Shown piece by piece: positions 42,891-51,970 of a stretch of 64,000 nucleotides of DNA (the stretch's first letter is position 1; every line of letters starts with the position of its first letter). The notes under the pieces are model-generated. The model was given only the letters and a program-made list of their open reading frames with translations. It ran no database searches and had not been told where the DNA came from. A program made the translations under genes and the position numbers. Origin of the DNA: Microtetraspora glauca (GTDB lineage: Bacteria > Actinomycetota > Actinomycetes > Streptosporangiales > Streptosporangiaceae); NCBI GenBank assembly GCA_001570385.1, contig BBYL01000021.1:186001-250000 (forward strand), given 5' to 3'.

Positions 42891-44813
42891 TCACGGCCGC
42901 TCGTACGCCGCCGGACGGGACTGGGCCGCACGCAGCCGGGCCACGTCGAGCTTGCGGGAGCGGTCGAACCGGTAGACGCCGTTCTGCTCCTGGAAGGTGT
43001 CGGTGAGCTGCGTGTAGCAGTAGCCGAACATCTCGGGGTTGTCGAGCAACGCACCCACCAGCCCGGCGAAGCGGGACTGCAGTTCCTCCTCGTTCGCCGG
43101 GCGTGCGCCGTATCCCCAGGAGACGGCGTTGTCGTCACCCCCGGCCGAGGCCGCCGCGTCCGGGTCCCACCAGATCCCGCCGAACTCGCTGCAGAAGTAC
43201 GGCTGCCCGCGATACGGCAGGGACATGGCGACGTCGGCGCCGAACCCGTTGGTGTACGGCCGTCCGTCCGCCAGACCGGACAGCTGCTCGGCGAACAGCG
43301 CCGGATCCTGCTCGTACAGATGGGAGTCGTAGACGTCACTCTCGGCCACCCGGTGGGAGTAGCCGGACGCGTCGAGGACCGGTCGCGTGGTGTCGGCCGC
43401 CTTGGTGGCCAGGAACATCGCCCGCGTCACGTCGTCGAGCGTGGTGACGCGGTCGTGGATGACCTGGTGGGTCTCGTTGAGGGGACACCATCCGACGATC
43501 GAAGGGTGGCTGTAGTCGCGCTCCACCGCCTCCAGCCACTGGGTGACGAACGAGGCGGTCGGCTGCTGGTTGTCCTCCCAGCCCGCTCCGGTCGAGGCGC
43601 CCCAGTCGCCGAACTCGCCCCACACCAGATAGCCGAGCCGGTCGGCGTGGTAGAGGAAGCGCTCCTCGAACACCTTCTGGTGCAACCGGGCGCCGTTGAA
43701 CCCCGCCTCGCGGGAGAGCTCGATATCGGCCACCAGCGCCGCTTCGCTCGGCGCCGTCATCAGGCCGTCGGGCCAGTACCCCTGGTCGAGGACGAGCCGC
43801 TGGAACACCGGCTGGCCGTTGAGGCGCAGCGCCCGCCCGTCGACCGACACCGAACGCAGGCCCGCGTAGCTGTCCACGCCGTCGACGACGCCGCCTTCGG
43901 TGTCGAGCAGTTCCAGGCGCAGGCCGTACAGGTGCGGATCCTCGGGACACCACAGGCGTACCCGGTCGGCGGGAACCTGCAGGACCACCCGGGGCGCGAG
44001 ATCGAGATCGGCGCGCACCTCCGCGCGCGCGACCTCTCCCGCCACCTCTCCCGCCACCTGTCCGGTCGTCTCCCCCGCGACACCCTCCGCCGCCGTACCC
44101 GCGTCCTCACCCGGGTCGCCACCGCGCGGGGCGTCGGTGAGTACGGCGCGGACCGTCCATCCGGGCCGGTTCGCGGTGAGCGGCACCTCGAGGTGGAACG
44201 CCGATCCCGCCACGTCGGGGGTGATCCGGGGGCGCCGCAGCCGGACCTCCGGCACCGCCTCCAGCCAGACGGTCTGCCAGATGCCCGTGGTCCTGGTGTA
44301 GTGCACGCCGCTGTTGGCGTAGGTCGTGGACTGCTTCCCCCGAGCCTGTACGGCATGGCGCGGGTCGCGGGCCCGGACGACGACGGTCATCTCCTCACCG
44401 GGCTCGACCACCCCGCCCAGGTCGGCGGTGAACGGCGTGAAGCCGCCGCGGTGCCGGGCCACCTCGACGCCGTTCACCCAGACGGTCGTGTCGTGATCGA
44501 CGGCCTGGAAGTGCAGCAGGACCCGCCGCCCCACCCACCCGACGGGGACGGTGACCGTCCTGCGGTACCACACGGCCTCCAGGAAGTCGGTGATGCCGAC
44601 CCCCGACAGGGTCGACTCAGGAGCGAACGGCACGACGATGCGGCTGTTCAGGGCGCGGTCGCGCAACCCGCGTTCGAGACCGGAGTCGGCCTGGTCGATC
44701 TCGAACTCCCACTCGCCGTTGAGTGACATCCACTCCTCGCGGACGAACTGCGGGCGCGGATGCTCCGGGCGCGGCGTCTCCATCGGTACGGCCAGGGTGT
44801 GGGGCGACGGCAT
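42891..44813 (-). CDS. Glycoside hydrolase family 2 enzyme (beta-galactosidase/glucuronidase-like)
   Basis: The 640-residue enzyme has the GH2 sugar-binding jelly roll (WYRRTVTVP, VWVNGVEVARHRGGFTPF), an immunoglobulin-like middle domain with an Ala/Glu/Gly-rich insertion (GEVAGEVA repeats), and the catalytic barrel with acid/base Glu in WCPLNETH and nucleophile Glu in YFCSEFGG. No signal peptide, so intracellular. ATG 44813 follows GGGAGCATCAC. It probably belongs to the LacI-controlled sugar locus upstream. Exact sugar specificity is open. Confidence 0.9.
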   Translation of the reverse strand: MPSPHTLAVPMETPRPEHPRPQFVREEWMSLNGEWEFEIDQADSGLERGLRDRALNSRIVVPFAPESTLSGVGITDFLEAVWYRRTVTVPVGWVGRRVLLHFQAVDHDTTVWVNGVEVARHRGGFTPFTADLGGVVEPGEEMTVVVRARDPRHAVQARGKQSTTYANSGVHYTRTTGIWQTVWLEAVPEVRLRRPRITPDVAGSAFHLEVPLTANRPGWTVRAVLTDAPRGGDPGEDAGTAAEGVAGETTGQVAGEVAGEVARAEVRADLDLAPRVVLQVPADRVRLWCPEDPHLYGLRLELLDTEGGVVDGVDSYAGLRSVSVDGRALRLNGQPVFQRLVLDQGYWPDGLMTAPSEAALVADIELSREAGFNGARLHQKVFEERFLYHADRLGYLVWGEFGDWGASTGAGWEDNQQPTASFVTQWLEAVERDYSHPSIVGWCPLNETHQVIHDRVTTLDDVTRAMFLATKAADTTRPVLDASGYSHRVAESDVYDSHLYEQDPALFAEQLSGLADGRPYTNGFGADVAMSLPYRGQPYFCSEFGGIWWDPDAAASAGGDDNAVSWGYGARPANEEELQSRFAGLVGALLDNPEMFGYCYTQLTDTFQEQNGVYRFDRSRKLDVARLRAAQSRPAAYERP

Positions 44814-45202
44814 GTGATGCTCCCGGGGGAAGGAGGTCGTGATCTGCGAGCGAAGCGTATTACAACGTGGGAATCCGGCCAACCAGGACCCCACGACGCC
44901 TGCCTTGAACGGCTTCGGGGAGGATGCTGGTCGTGTTGGTCCTGGGGCGGACCGTGGAAGGGACGAAGACCGGGTCGAGGTCGGCGCGGGTGAAGACCTA
45001 GCGGCCGGTGTCGAGGTCGGCGCGGGTGGGGGCGAGCGGCCCAGGAGGCCGATCGCGGTCGCAGCAGATGGGCGAGAGGCGTGCTTACACGGCAGCGTCG
45101 GTGGCGGGGAAGCCGTCGGCGCGGAGCTTCTTCACGACGACCTGACCGGCGAGGACGGGGAACACGCCGTGACCTCGACGTGGAGACACCTCTCGCCGGG
45201 GA
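44814..45202. other. Intergenic region with 19-bp direct repeats and an orphan C-terminal coding fragment
   Basis: GTCGAGGTCGGCGCGGGTG occurs at 44974-44992 and 45010-45028, 36 bases apart. Leftward in the region 45085-45215 a frame reads VFPVLAGQVVVKKLRADGF..TDAAV and stops at 45085; it has the look of a genuine protein C-terminus without a start, so I regard it as a remnant of unknown origin. Nothing else was recognised. Confidence 0.4.
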
Positions 45203-45964
45203 TCACGAGAGGCGCTCGATCGTCACGGGAATCAGCCCCTGGTAACGCGTGATCGTCATCAGCTCCCGCAGCAGAGCCCCGACGGCGTCGCCCGGCGGAT
45301 CGCCCAAACAGGCGGTCAGGTCGATGCTCGAGGCCACGCCCGCGCCGATCCGGCGAAGATCCCAGGTGAACACATCTCCGGCCACGCGCCGACGAGCTGT
45401 GCCGAGCACGCGAGCCTGCGGGCCGGCGACGTCGTCGGCGAGCGTCATCCCCCAGACCTGCCGCAGGTGGGCCACCTGGTCCTCGCGCGGCGCGTCGGCG
45501 AACAGGATCCGGTAGACGCGCTTCTCGTGGAATCCCTCGGGGACCTCGGGAGGAGCGAACCGCAGCGGGGGCGAGCCGGGCAAGGCCGCGTGGTCATGGA
45601 AGCGGGTACGCAACGTCGCCTCATCAGGCAGCGCACCTGCCCCCAGCCGTCGGTAGGCCGTCTCCGCGTCACCCCTTCGGACCGGGACGACCCGGACGCG
45701 GAGCCTCGGATCCGCGCGGATCGCGCGACTGAAGGCCGCCGAACTCCACCAGTCACCGTCCGCCGCCGTCCACACGGCGTTGGCCAGGCCGGTCGCCGTG
45801 TGATCGTCCGCGAGCATGAACTCCTCGACGGCGATTCCGGACGGCTGTGCCGACGGGTCGCCGTCCCACGCCTCAGGGAAGATCAAGTAGTAGTCCAACG
45901 CCGGGTGTGCCGTGTGTCCGGCGACCGGCGTCGCCTCCTCGACCCGGCGCGTCTCTCCGTTCAA
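45203..45964 (-). CDS. Uncharacterised protein downstream of the LacI regulator
   Basis: The 253-residue product is not recognised. It has no membrane segment or signal; a central part reads HEKRVYRILFADAPREDQVAHLRQVWG and the end RELMTITRYQGLIPVTIERL. TTG 45964 after GAGAGG is the best start, 25 bases after the LacI stop; an ATG lies only farther upstream inside lacI. Proximity suggests co-transcription with lacI, but the function is unknown. Confidence 0.6.
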   Translation of the reverse strand: MNGETRRVEEATPVAGHTAHPALDYYLIFPEAWDGDPSAQPSGIAVEEFMLADDHTATGLANAVWTAADGDWWSSAAFSRAIRADPRLRVRVVPVRRGDAETAYRRLGAGALPDEATLRTRFHDHAALPGSPPLRFAPPEVPEGFHEKRVYRILFADAPREDQVAHLRQVWGMTLADDVAGPQARVLGTARRRVAGDVFTWDLRRIGAGVASSIDLTACLGDPPGDAVGALLRELMTITRYQGLIPVTIERLS

Positions 45965-45989
45965 ATGCGGTGTCCTCTCATTCCGTGCC

Positions 45990-47096
45990 TCATCGCGGCA
46001 GGGTGCTCTCCCGGACGACGAGCCGGTGCGGGACGACATACGTGACGGGCGGCGAGGTGTCGCCGTCGATCCGCCGCAGCAGCGCCTCCACGGCCAAGCG
46101 CGCCAGCTCCTTCTTGTCCGGGGCGACGGTCGTCAGCGCGGGATGGGAGAAGGCGCCCTCCGGGGTGTCGTCCCAGCCGAGGACGGCGACATCCTCGGGA
46201 ACGCGGATCCCCGCGCGGCGCAGCGCGCGCATGGCGCCGATCGCGAGCAGGTCGTTGGCGCAGACCAGCGCGTCGAGCCCGAGTGCATCCCGACCGGGCG
46301 CATTCCTACCGGGCGCATTCCTACCGGGCGCATCGCGACCAGGAACGTCGAGCACTGTCGTGTTCCGGCCGGGGAGCCGCGCCAGGAACTCGGCCACCCG
46401 GGCGTCGCCCTCCTCTCGGGAGTACGCGGCCGCCGGGAGGATCAGCGCGCGATCCAGTGGGAGCCCAGCCGTGGCAAGCGCCTGCTCGTACCCCTGGAGC
46501 CGCAGGTCACCGGTGCCGCGCGGCCGCCAGGACTGGTGCCCGAGGAAGCCGATCCGCTCGCGTCCGGTCTCCAGCAGGTGCCGCGTCGCCTCCGCGGCCG
46601 AGGCGACGTTGTCGATCGCCACGTGGTCCAGGCCGGACTCTTCGGAAGTGACGTGCTCCCCGATCAGCACGATGGGCGTGCGGTCCCTGCGTGCGGCGAG
46701 TTGCGGGCCGGTCATCTCCAGCGGGCTGAAGATGATGCCGTCGATGACCCTGACCCGGAAACCTTCGGCGACCACACCCTCACGATCGGCCTCACCGTGC
46801 GTCTCGTCGATGAGCACCGTGTACCCCGACCGTGCCGCGCCTTCGATCATGACATGCGCCAGCTCGCTGAAGTACGGGTTGCCGATCGCGGGCACGGCCA
46901 GGGCGAGCAGGTTGGCGCGACCCATGCGCAGCTGCCTGCCGGCGACGCTGGGCCGGTAGTTGAGCTCCTCGATCGCGGCGAGCACCCGTGCCCTGGTCTC
47001 CGGGCGGACGTTGGCCCGCTCGTGCAGCACGTTGGACACCGTCTTCCACGAGACGCCCGCGCGCTGCGCGACGTCCTGAATCCGGGCGGGCCTCAT
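45990..47096 (-). CDS. LacI-family transcriptional regulator with in-frame tandem repeat
   Basis: A 368-residue repressor: the N-terminal LacI HTH (IQDVAQRAGVSWKTVSNVLHERANVRPETRARVLAAIEELNY) and the hinge (RPSVAGRQLRMGR) precede a periplasmic-binding-protein-like sugar domain. In the loop just before DALVCANDLLAIGAMRALR there are four pentapeptide repeats (PGRDA/PGRNA), coded by the 15-base repeat at 46285-46344. The residues that bind inducer are near this loop, so the repeat may alter response. Probably controls the unknown gene and GH2 downstream. Confidence 0.92.
   Translation of the reverse strand: MRPARIQDVAQRAGVSWKTVSNVLHERANVRPETRARVLAAIEELNYRPSVAGRQLRMGRANLLALAVPAIGNPYFSELAHVMIEGAARSGYTVLIDETHGEADREGVVAEGFRVRVIDGIIFSPLEMTGPQLAARRDRTPIVLIGEHVTSEESGLDHVAIDNVASAAEATRHLLETGRERIGFLGHQSWRPRGTGDLRLQGYEQALATAGLPLDRALILPAAAYSREEGDARVAEFLARLPGRNTTVLDVPGRDAPGRNAPGRNAPGRDALGLDALVCANDLLAIGAMRALRRAGIRVPEDVAVLGWDDTPEGAFSHPALTTVAPDKKELARLAVEALLRRIDGDTSPPVTYVVPHRLVVRESTLPR
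46285..46344. repeat. Four 15-bp tandem repeats inside lacI
   Basis: Units GCATCCCGACCGGGC, GCATTCCTACCGGGC (twice) and GCATCGCGACCAGGA follow one another without a gap. The period is a multiple of three, so the frame is kept whatever the copy number. Confidence 0.9.
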
Positions 47097-47182
47097 CCTC
47101 GCGCCTCCCCAACCGCGTGCTCCGGGGCGACAGCCTAGTGCCGCCCCCGCGCCGCGCGACGCCCCGACGGACGAGCGATCGG

Positions 47183-47218
47183 GTGGCCGACCGCGTGGCC
47201 GACCGCGTGGCCGTCCCC
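47183..47218. repeat. Tandem GTGGCCGACCGC repeats between lacI and the nitronate monooxygenase-like gene
   Basis: A 12-base unit occurs twice and begins a third, degenerate time. The surrounding 225 bases (47097-47321) are otherwise without recognisable content. Confidence 0.6.
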
Positions 47219-47321
47219 CGGGGCCGTCATCCGGTAGGCGGCCGACCGGCTCGGGCGGCCGTCCATCTGGAGGTCGTCCACTGGGCGGCCGTTCAAGTGG
47301 CGGCTGACCGCCGGAGGGCGA

Positions 47322-48881
47322 TCAGGAGCCCTCCGGCGGGAGCCCACCCTCCCGCTGGTCCTCGCCGGCTCCGGCGGAGCCGGGGGCACCGCCCGGTCCG
47401 AGCAGGTGGGCGACGACGTCGGCGGCGGTGTACCCCTCCGGCAGGTCGCCGAGGAAATCAAGGTCCTGACCGAGGGTGAGCAGCGGCGGCTCCTGGTACC
47501 CGTCCGGCCGGTGCTGCCCGAGACCGATGGCGGCGACCAGGCCGTTGCACAGACACCTGCGGCCTTCCGTCTCCTCGAGACGTCCTCCCTTGCGCAGGTA
47601 CGCGTCGACCGGCTCGGCCGGGCACCGGAAGCCGACACCGCCGTCCGGCTTGACGTACGGCGTGCGCAGATGGCCGAGGTCGCACAGCCTGGGGCGGCGC
47701 TCGTGCACCTCCGGGGCGGCCAGGGTGTCGGGCAGGCCGGCCACCTTGAAGGGGAACCCGGCCGGTGAGGCGTGCGGATCGTTGCGCACCCGCAGCGTGC
47801 CATCCTTGGCCTGCTCAAGGAGCCTCCGCCGCAGCTTGTCGTCCAGGCCGGACTCGCGGCACAACGCGAAGGCCGTACCCACCTGGACGCCCGCGGCGCC
47901 GGCCTCCAGTGCCCGCGCCAGCCCGTCCCGGCTCGCGTAACCTCCGGCCAGCCAGAACGGCAGGCCGAGCGCGGCGACCTTGGCGAGATTGACCTCGTCG
48001 CGCGGCCCGTACACCGGCTGGTCGGTCTCGTCCAGCCGCATCCGGCCGCGCGGCGGCGCGCTGTGCCCGCCCGCCACCGGCGCCTCCACCACGAACCCGT
48101 CCGGCCGGGTCTCGGGCGTACGCGCGAGATAGCCGGCGAGCACGTCGGAGGAGACGATGGCCAGCAGCCGGGGCCTGACCAGCGGCTCGGGGGTGCGCCC
48201 GAGCAGCGCGACCGGGTCGATGCCGACGGCGTGCCGTTCCCCGCCTTCCGCCCCCGCGACCGTGACCGTGACCTCGGCCGGCAGGTGCGCGGCGAGCCGG
48301 TCGAGCAGCCGCGGGATCTGGGACGGAATGCCCGCCCCCATGAGCACGAAGTCGACCCCCGCGAGCATCGCCCCGTAGGCCGCCGCCGGCGTCGCCATCT
48401 GGATCTTCTCCAGGTAGTTGATGCCGACCGTGCCGCCGTCCCGCTTCGCGAGGAACACCTCGGCGAAGTTGGCGACCACGGCCAGTTCGTCCCGTGCCCG
48501 GTTCGGGCGCAGGCCGAGCCGCGGCACCGGCCGGTACGGCGCGCCGGGCTCGATCCCGTCGCGCACGTAGTACCTGGCCAGGATCCGCTCGCTGATCGCG
48601 GGCACGGGGAACTCGGCCAGTGCCCCGCGCAGGTGCCCTCCCGGGTCACCCTGCTGGAGCCGCCTGGCCAGCGTGACGTCCAGCGCCACCCCCGAGACCA
48701 CGCCGAGCTGTCCGGTCCGGGCGACGGACCGCGCCAGCCGCCACCCGGACACGCCTACTCCCATCCCTCCCTGGATGAGCGCGGGAAGCCCGCCCTCGGC
48801 CGTGGCCGCCGCGGACCGTACCGGGCCGGGGACCGGCTGCTCGGCGATCGTCAAGGGGAAAACCTCCTGCTCGGCGGACAT
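47322..48881 (-). CDS. Nitronate monooxygenase/2-nitropropane dioxygenase-like flavoprotein, long form
   Basis: The 519-residue protein has the FMN TIM barrel of nitronate monooxygenases (ALIQGGMGVGVSGWRLARSVARTG at the N-terminus, VEAPVAGGHSAPP with the catalytic-His position, and GLPFWLAGGYASRDGLARALEAGAAGVQVGTAFALC). It has a C-terminal extension (about 430-519) with several Cys residues (LCDLGHL, RCPAEPV, CLCNGLV) that may bind metal. ATG 48881 is the family-like start. It is divergent from nirK; nitronate oxidation releases nitrite, so shared control would be logical. Confidence 0.85.
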   Translation of the reverse strand: MSAEQEVFPLTIAEQPVPGPVRSAAATAEGGLPALIQGGMGVGVSGWRLARSVARTGQLGVVSGVALDVTLARRLQQGDPGGHLRGALAEFPVPAISERILARYYVRDGIEPGAPYRPVPRLGLRPNRARDELAVVANFAEVFLAKRDGGTVGINYLEKIQMATPAAAYGAMLAGVDFVLMGAGIPSQIPRLLDRLAAHLPAEVTVTVAGAEGGERHAVGIDPVALLGRTPEPLVRPRLLAIVSSDVLAGYLARTPETRPDGFVVEAPVAGGHSAPPRGRMRLDETDQPVYGPRDEVNLAKVAALGLPFWLAGGYASRDGLARALEAGAAGVQVGTAFALCRESGLDDKLRRRLLEQAKDGTLRVRNDPHASPAGFPFKVAGLPDTLAAPEVHERRPRLCDLGHLRTPYVKPDGGVGFRCPAEPVDAYLRKGGRLEETEGRRCLCNGLVAAIGLGQHRPDGYQEPPLLTLGQDLDFLGDLPEGYTAADVVAHLLGPGGAPGSAGAGEDQREGGLPPEGS

Positions 48882-48961
48882 CGGGCTCTCGCGTCCCGGT
48901 GACGCCAGGTACTCCGGTGGATGGCGTGACGAGTCAACCGGTTCGCGGTGATCTCCCTGTA

Positions 48962-48975
48962 GTGACCAAAGTCCC
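48962..48975. promoter_or_regulatory. DosR/DevR-like box between the nitronate gene and nirK
   Basis: GTGACCAAAGTCCC matches the core GGGACTWWAGTCCC of the mycobacterial DosR box at 12 of 14 positions. It is 81 bases before the leftward nitronate gene and about 205 before nirK. Judged by eye. Confidence 0.5.
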
Positions 48976-49036
48976 GAGCGCGGGGGTCCCCAGTCACACA
49001 AATCCCTACAAAACGAACAAACTTCCGGTCAAAGAA

Positions 49037-49072
49037 CGGCCGATCGTCCCCCCGAACAGGGCCGAAGGTCCC
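49037..49072. promoter_or_regulatory. Tandem DosR/DevR-like boxes, 22 bp apart, before nirK
   Basis: CGGCCGATCGTCCC (49037-49050, 10 of 14 positions) and GGGCCGAAGGTCCC (49059-49072, 11 of 14) are spaced 22 bases, two helical turns, as tandem DosR boxes commonly are. The second is 109 bases before the nirK ATG. Individually weak, but the spacing repeats that at narK. Confidence 0.5.
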
Positions 49073-49180
49073 ACGTGACCGCCTCGGCGGGCATGTCAGC
49101 ATGGGATCGCGCCGGGCGCGGCGGGCACCGCCCGGATCGGGCACGCGGTCGCGCGCCCCTCAGGCAGGAAGGCAGCCCCC

Positions 49181-51970
49181 ATGACCTCGGCCGAGGTGTC
49201 GACCGGTTCCGAACGGCCGCACGGACCCTCAGGATCACCCGCGCAGCCGCGACCATCAGCACCCGCGGGATCAGCACCCGCGGCATCAGCACCTGCGGGA
49301 TCGGCATCGCCTGGGCCATCGGCATCGCCGGGACCGGCACCCGCCGGACCACAGGAACCGCCGGGAACGCCCGCGAGGCCCGGCCGCCGGGCGAGCCGCC
49401 TGCTGAAGGCCAACGCGGTCGTGGTGGCCTGGCTGGGGCTGACCGTCCTCGCGGCCCTGGCCGGGGACGCGCTGCCCGCTCCCCGCTGGCTGCTGGTCCA
49501 CCTCTTCCTGCTCGGCGCCGCGACCAGCGCGATCCTGACCTGGAGCGAGCACTTCACGGTCACCCTGCTGCACGCGCGCCCCCCGGACCCGCGCTGGAGC
49601 GCGGCCCGCCTCGGGACCGCGAACGCCGGTACCGCCGCCGTGCTGGCGGGCGCCGCGCTGGGCCCCTGGTGGGCGGCGGCGTCGGGAGCGGCCGTGATCG
49701 TCGCGGTGGTCGTCTGGCACACCGCCGTCCTGGTCAGGATGCGTCGCCGGGCGCTGCCCGGCCCGTTCGCCCACGTCGTCCCCTGGTACGTCGCCGCGGG
49801 CGCCGCGCTGGCGGCGGGCGGCCTGCTGGGCGGCCTTCTGATCTCCCGGGTCGTGCCCGGAGGCGCGCACGAGCGGCTGCACGCGGCGCACGCCGCGGTG
49901 AACGTCCTCGGCTGGATCGGCCTGGCCGTGCTCGGGACGCTGTTCACGCTCTGGCCGACGGTCCTGCGCACGAAGGTGTCCGCCCTGACCCGCCAGGCGT
50001 CCCGTACGGCACTGCGGCTCGCGGTGCCCGGTCTGGCCGTCGCCGTACTCGGGCTGCTCCTCGGATGGCGCCAGGTCGCGGCCGCGGGTATGGCGCTCTA
50101 CGCCGCCGCGGCGGCGGTGGCGCTGGCTCCGCTGGTGGAGACGCTGCGGCGGCGCCGCCCGACGACACCGGCCGGCTGGACCCTCGCGGCCGGGGTGGCC
50201 TGGTTCGAGGTCGCGCTCGTCGCGGATCTCGTCATGGTGGCGGTGCGCCCGGCGGCCCAGGCCGGCCGCGCGCTGGAGACGCTCCTGCCGCTGGTGCTCG
50301 CCGGATTCGTCGCGCAGACGCTGCTCGGCTCCCTCGGCCACCTCCTGCCCGCCATCGCGGGCGGCGGCCCCGCCCGCCTGAAGCGGAACGCGGCGCTGCT
50401 CGAACGCGGCTGGCGGGTCCGGCTCGCCGCGGCCAACCTGGCCGTCCCCCTGCTGGTCCTCCCGGTGCCCGGCCCGCTGCGGTTGCTGGGCTGGGCGCTG
50501 CTCATCGGCTCGGTCACGGCCTTCGTGGTCCTGGCCCTCGCGGTCGTGCTCGGGCCCGTCCTGGCGGGCCGCCCGGCGGTGCCGGGGATCGCGGGGGTGC
50601 TCCTGGGCTGCGTCCTGACCGCCGCGGCGGTCGTCGTCGCGGTCCAGGACGTCCCGGGCACCACAGCGCCGGGTACTACAGCGCCGGCGGCCACCAGTGT
50701 GTCGGGCGCCGTGTCGGGCGCGGCCCGTACGGTCGAGGTGACCCTGTCGGGCATGCGCATCCGGCCGGGCACGATCGAGGCTCCGCCGGGCACCCGCCTG
50801 ACCCTGCGCGTCACGAACCGGGACGGCCAGCGCCACGACCTGCGGTTGTCCACGGGGCAGAGCACACCGATGCTCGATCCCGGCCGGAGCGCCACCATCG
50901 TGCTCGACATGCCCGCGACGGCGGTGGACGGCTGGTGCACCGTCGTGGGGCACCGCGTGGCCGGGATGTCCATGCGCGTCCTGCCCACCGCGTCCGCCGC
51001 GTCCGCTGGATCCGCTGGATCCGCGGGAACGGCGAGCACCGCGCAGGCGGCCCACGACCAGCAGATGAGCGGCCACGACATGAACGCGAGCACGGGCCGC
51101 CTGGACCTGACCGCGCCGATGTCGGCGGGGTGGAAACCGTACGACGCGACCCTCGAGCCCGCCCCCGGAGGAACGGACCACCAGGTCGAGATCCGCGCCA
51201 CGGAGGCCGAGCTGGAGGTGGCGCCCGGCGTGCGGCAACGGGTGTGGACGTTCAACGGGACGGTTCCCGGTCCGGTGCTCCGCGGCCGTGTGGGCGACGT
51301 CTTCACGATCACCTTCGTCAACGACGCCGCGATGGGCCACGGCCTCGACTTCCACGCCGGCGCGCTGGCCCCCGACCGGCCGATGCGCACGATCCAGCCG
51401 GGAGAGCGGCTGACCTACCGGTTCCGCGCCGACTTCGCCGGAGCCTGGCTGTACCACTGCTCCACGATGCCCATGTCGCAGCACATCGCCAACGGCATGT
51501 ACGGTGCGGTGATCGTCGATCCGCCGGACCTTCCCCGCGTCGACCGGGAGTACGTCCTGGTGCAGGGCGAGCTCTACCTCGGGGAACCGGGCGGCCAGGC
51601 CCAGGTCGACAAGATCGTCCAGGGGCGTCCCGACGGCTGGATGTTCAACGGCACCGCCGCCGGTTACGACCACGCCCCTCTGGAGGCGAAGGCCGGTGAG
51701 CGGGTGCGGATCTGGGCCGTGGCCGCCGGGCCGAGCGACGGCACCTCGCTCCACGTCGTGGGCGCGCCGTACGACACCGTCTACAAGGAGGGCGCCTACA
51801 TGCTGAAGAAGGGCGGACCCGGCGGAGCCCAGGCGCTCGACCTGGCCCCGGCACAGGGCGGCTTCGTGGAGCTGAGATTCCCCGAGCCGGGCACCTATCC
51901 GATCGTCGACCACGACATGCGCCACGCCGAGGCGGGCGCACACGGCGTGTTCCGTGTGAGCGCGCCATGA
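49181..51970 (+). CDS. nirK: Copper nitrite reductase (NirK) with N-terminal membrane domain and extra cupredoxin
   Basis: 929 residues in three parts: Pro/Ala/Ser-rich cytoplasmic leader (1-72), about ten to twelve hydrophobic segments (75-490), a cupredoxin with complete type-1 copper ligands His552, Cys586, His591, Met596, then a NirK unit. In the NirK unit, type-1 copper ligands are His720, Cys760, His768 and Met773; type-2 ligands are His725, His759 and His911; catalytic Asp723 and His858 are present. It reduces nitrite to NO. The cupredoxin probably replaces a soluble electron donor. The function of the membrane part is unknown. Forms a unit with the next gene by a 4-base overlap. Confidence 0.9.
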   Translation: MTSAEVSTGSERPHGPSGSPAQPRPSAPAGSAPAASAPAGSASPGPSASPGPAPAGPQEPPGTPARPGRRASRLLKANAVVVAWLGLTVLAALAGDALPAPRWLLVHLFLLGAATSAILTWSEHFTVTLLHARPPDPRWSAARLGTANAGTAAVLAGAALGPWWAAASGAAVIVAVVVWHTAVLVRMRRRALPGPFAHVVPWYVAAGAALAAGGLLGGLLISRVVPGGAHERLHAAHAAVNVLGWIGLAVLGTLFTLWPTVLRTKVSALTRQASRTALRLAVPGLAVAVLGLLLGWRQVAAAGMALYAAAAAVALAPLVETLRRRRPTTPAGWTLAAGVAWFEVALVADLVMVAVRPAAQAGRALETLLPLVLAGFVAQTLLGSLGHLLPAIAGGGPARLKRNAALLERGWRVRLAAANLAVPLLVLPVPGPLRLLGWALLIGSVTAFVVLALAVVLGPVLAGRPAVPGIAGVLLGCVLTAAAVVVAVQDVPGTTAPGTTAPAATSVSGAVSGAARTVEVTLSGMRIRPGTIEAPPGTRLTLRVTNRDGQRHDLRLSTGQSTPMLDPGRSATIVLDMPATAVDGWCTVVGHRVAGMSMRVLPTASAASAGSAGSAGTASTAQAAHDQQMSGHDMNASTGRLDLTAPMSAGWKPYDATLEPAPGGTDHQVEIRATEAELEVAPGVRQRVWTFNGTVPGPVLRGRVGDVFTITFVNDAAMGHGLDFHAGALAPDRPMRTIQPGERLTYRFRADFAGAWLYHCSTMPMSQHIANGMYGAVIVDPPDLPRVDREYVLVQGELYLGEPGGQAQVDKIVQGRPDGWMFNGTAAGYDHAPLEAKAGERVRIWAVAAGPSDGTSLHVVGAPYDTVYKEGAYMLKKGGPGGAQALDLAPAQGGFVELRFPEPGTYPIVDHDMRHAEAGAHGVFRVSAP

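Noticed and set aside
44974..45028. Two-copy 19-bp repeat considered as CRISPR-like
   Set aside because: Only two copies with a 17-base spacer and no cas genes; not a CRISPR array.
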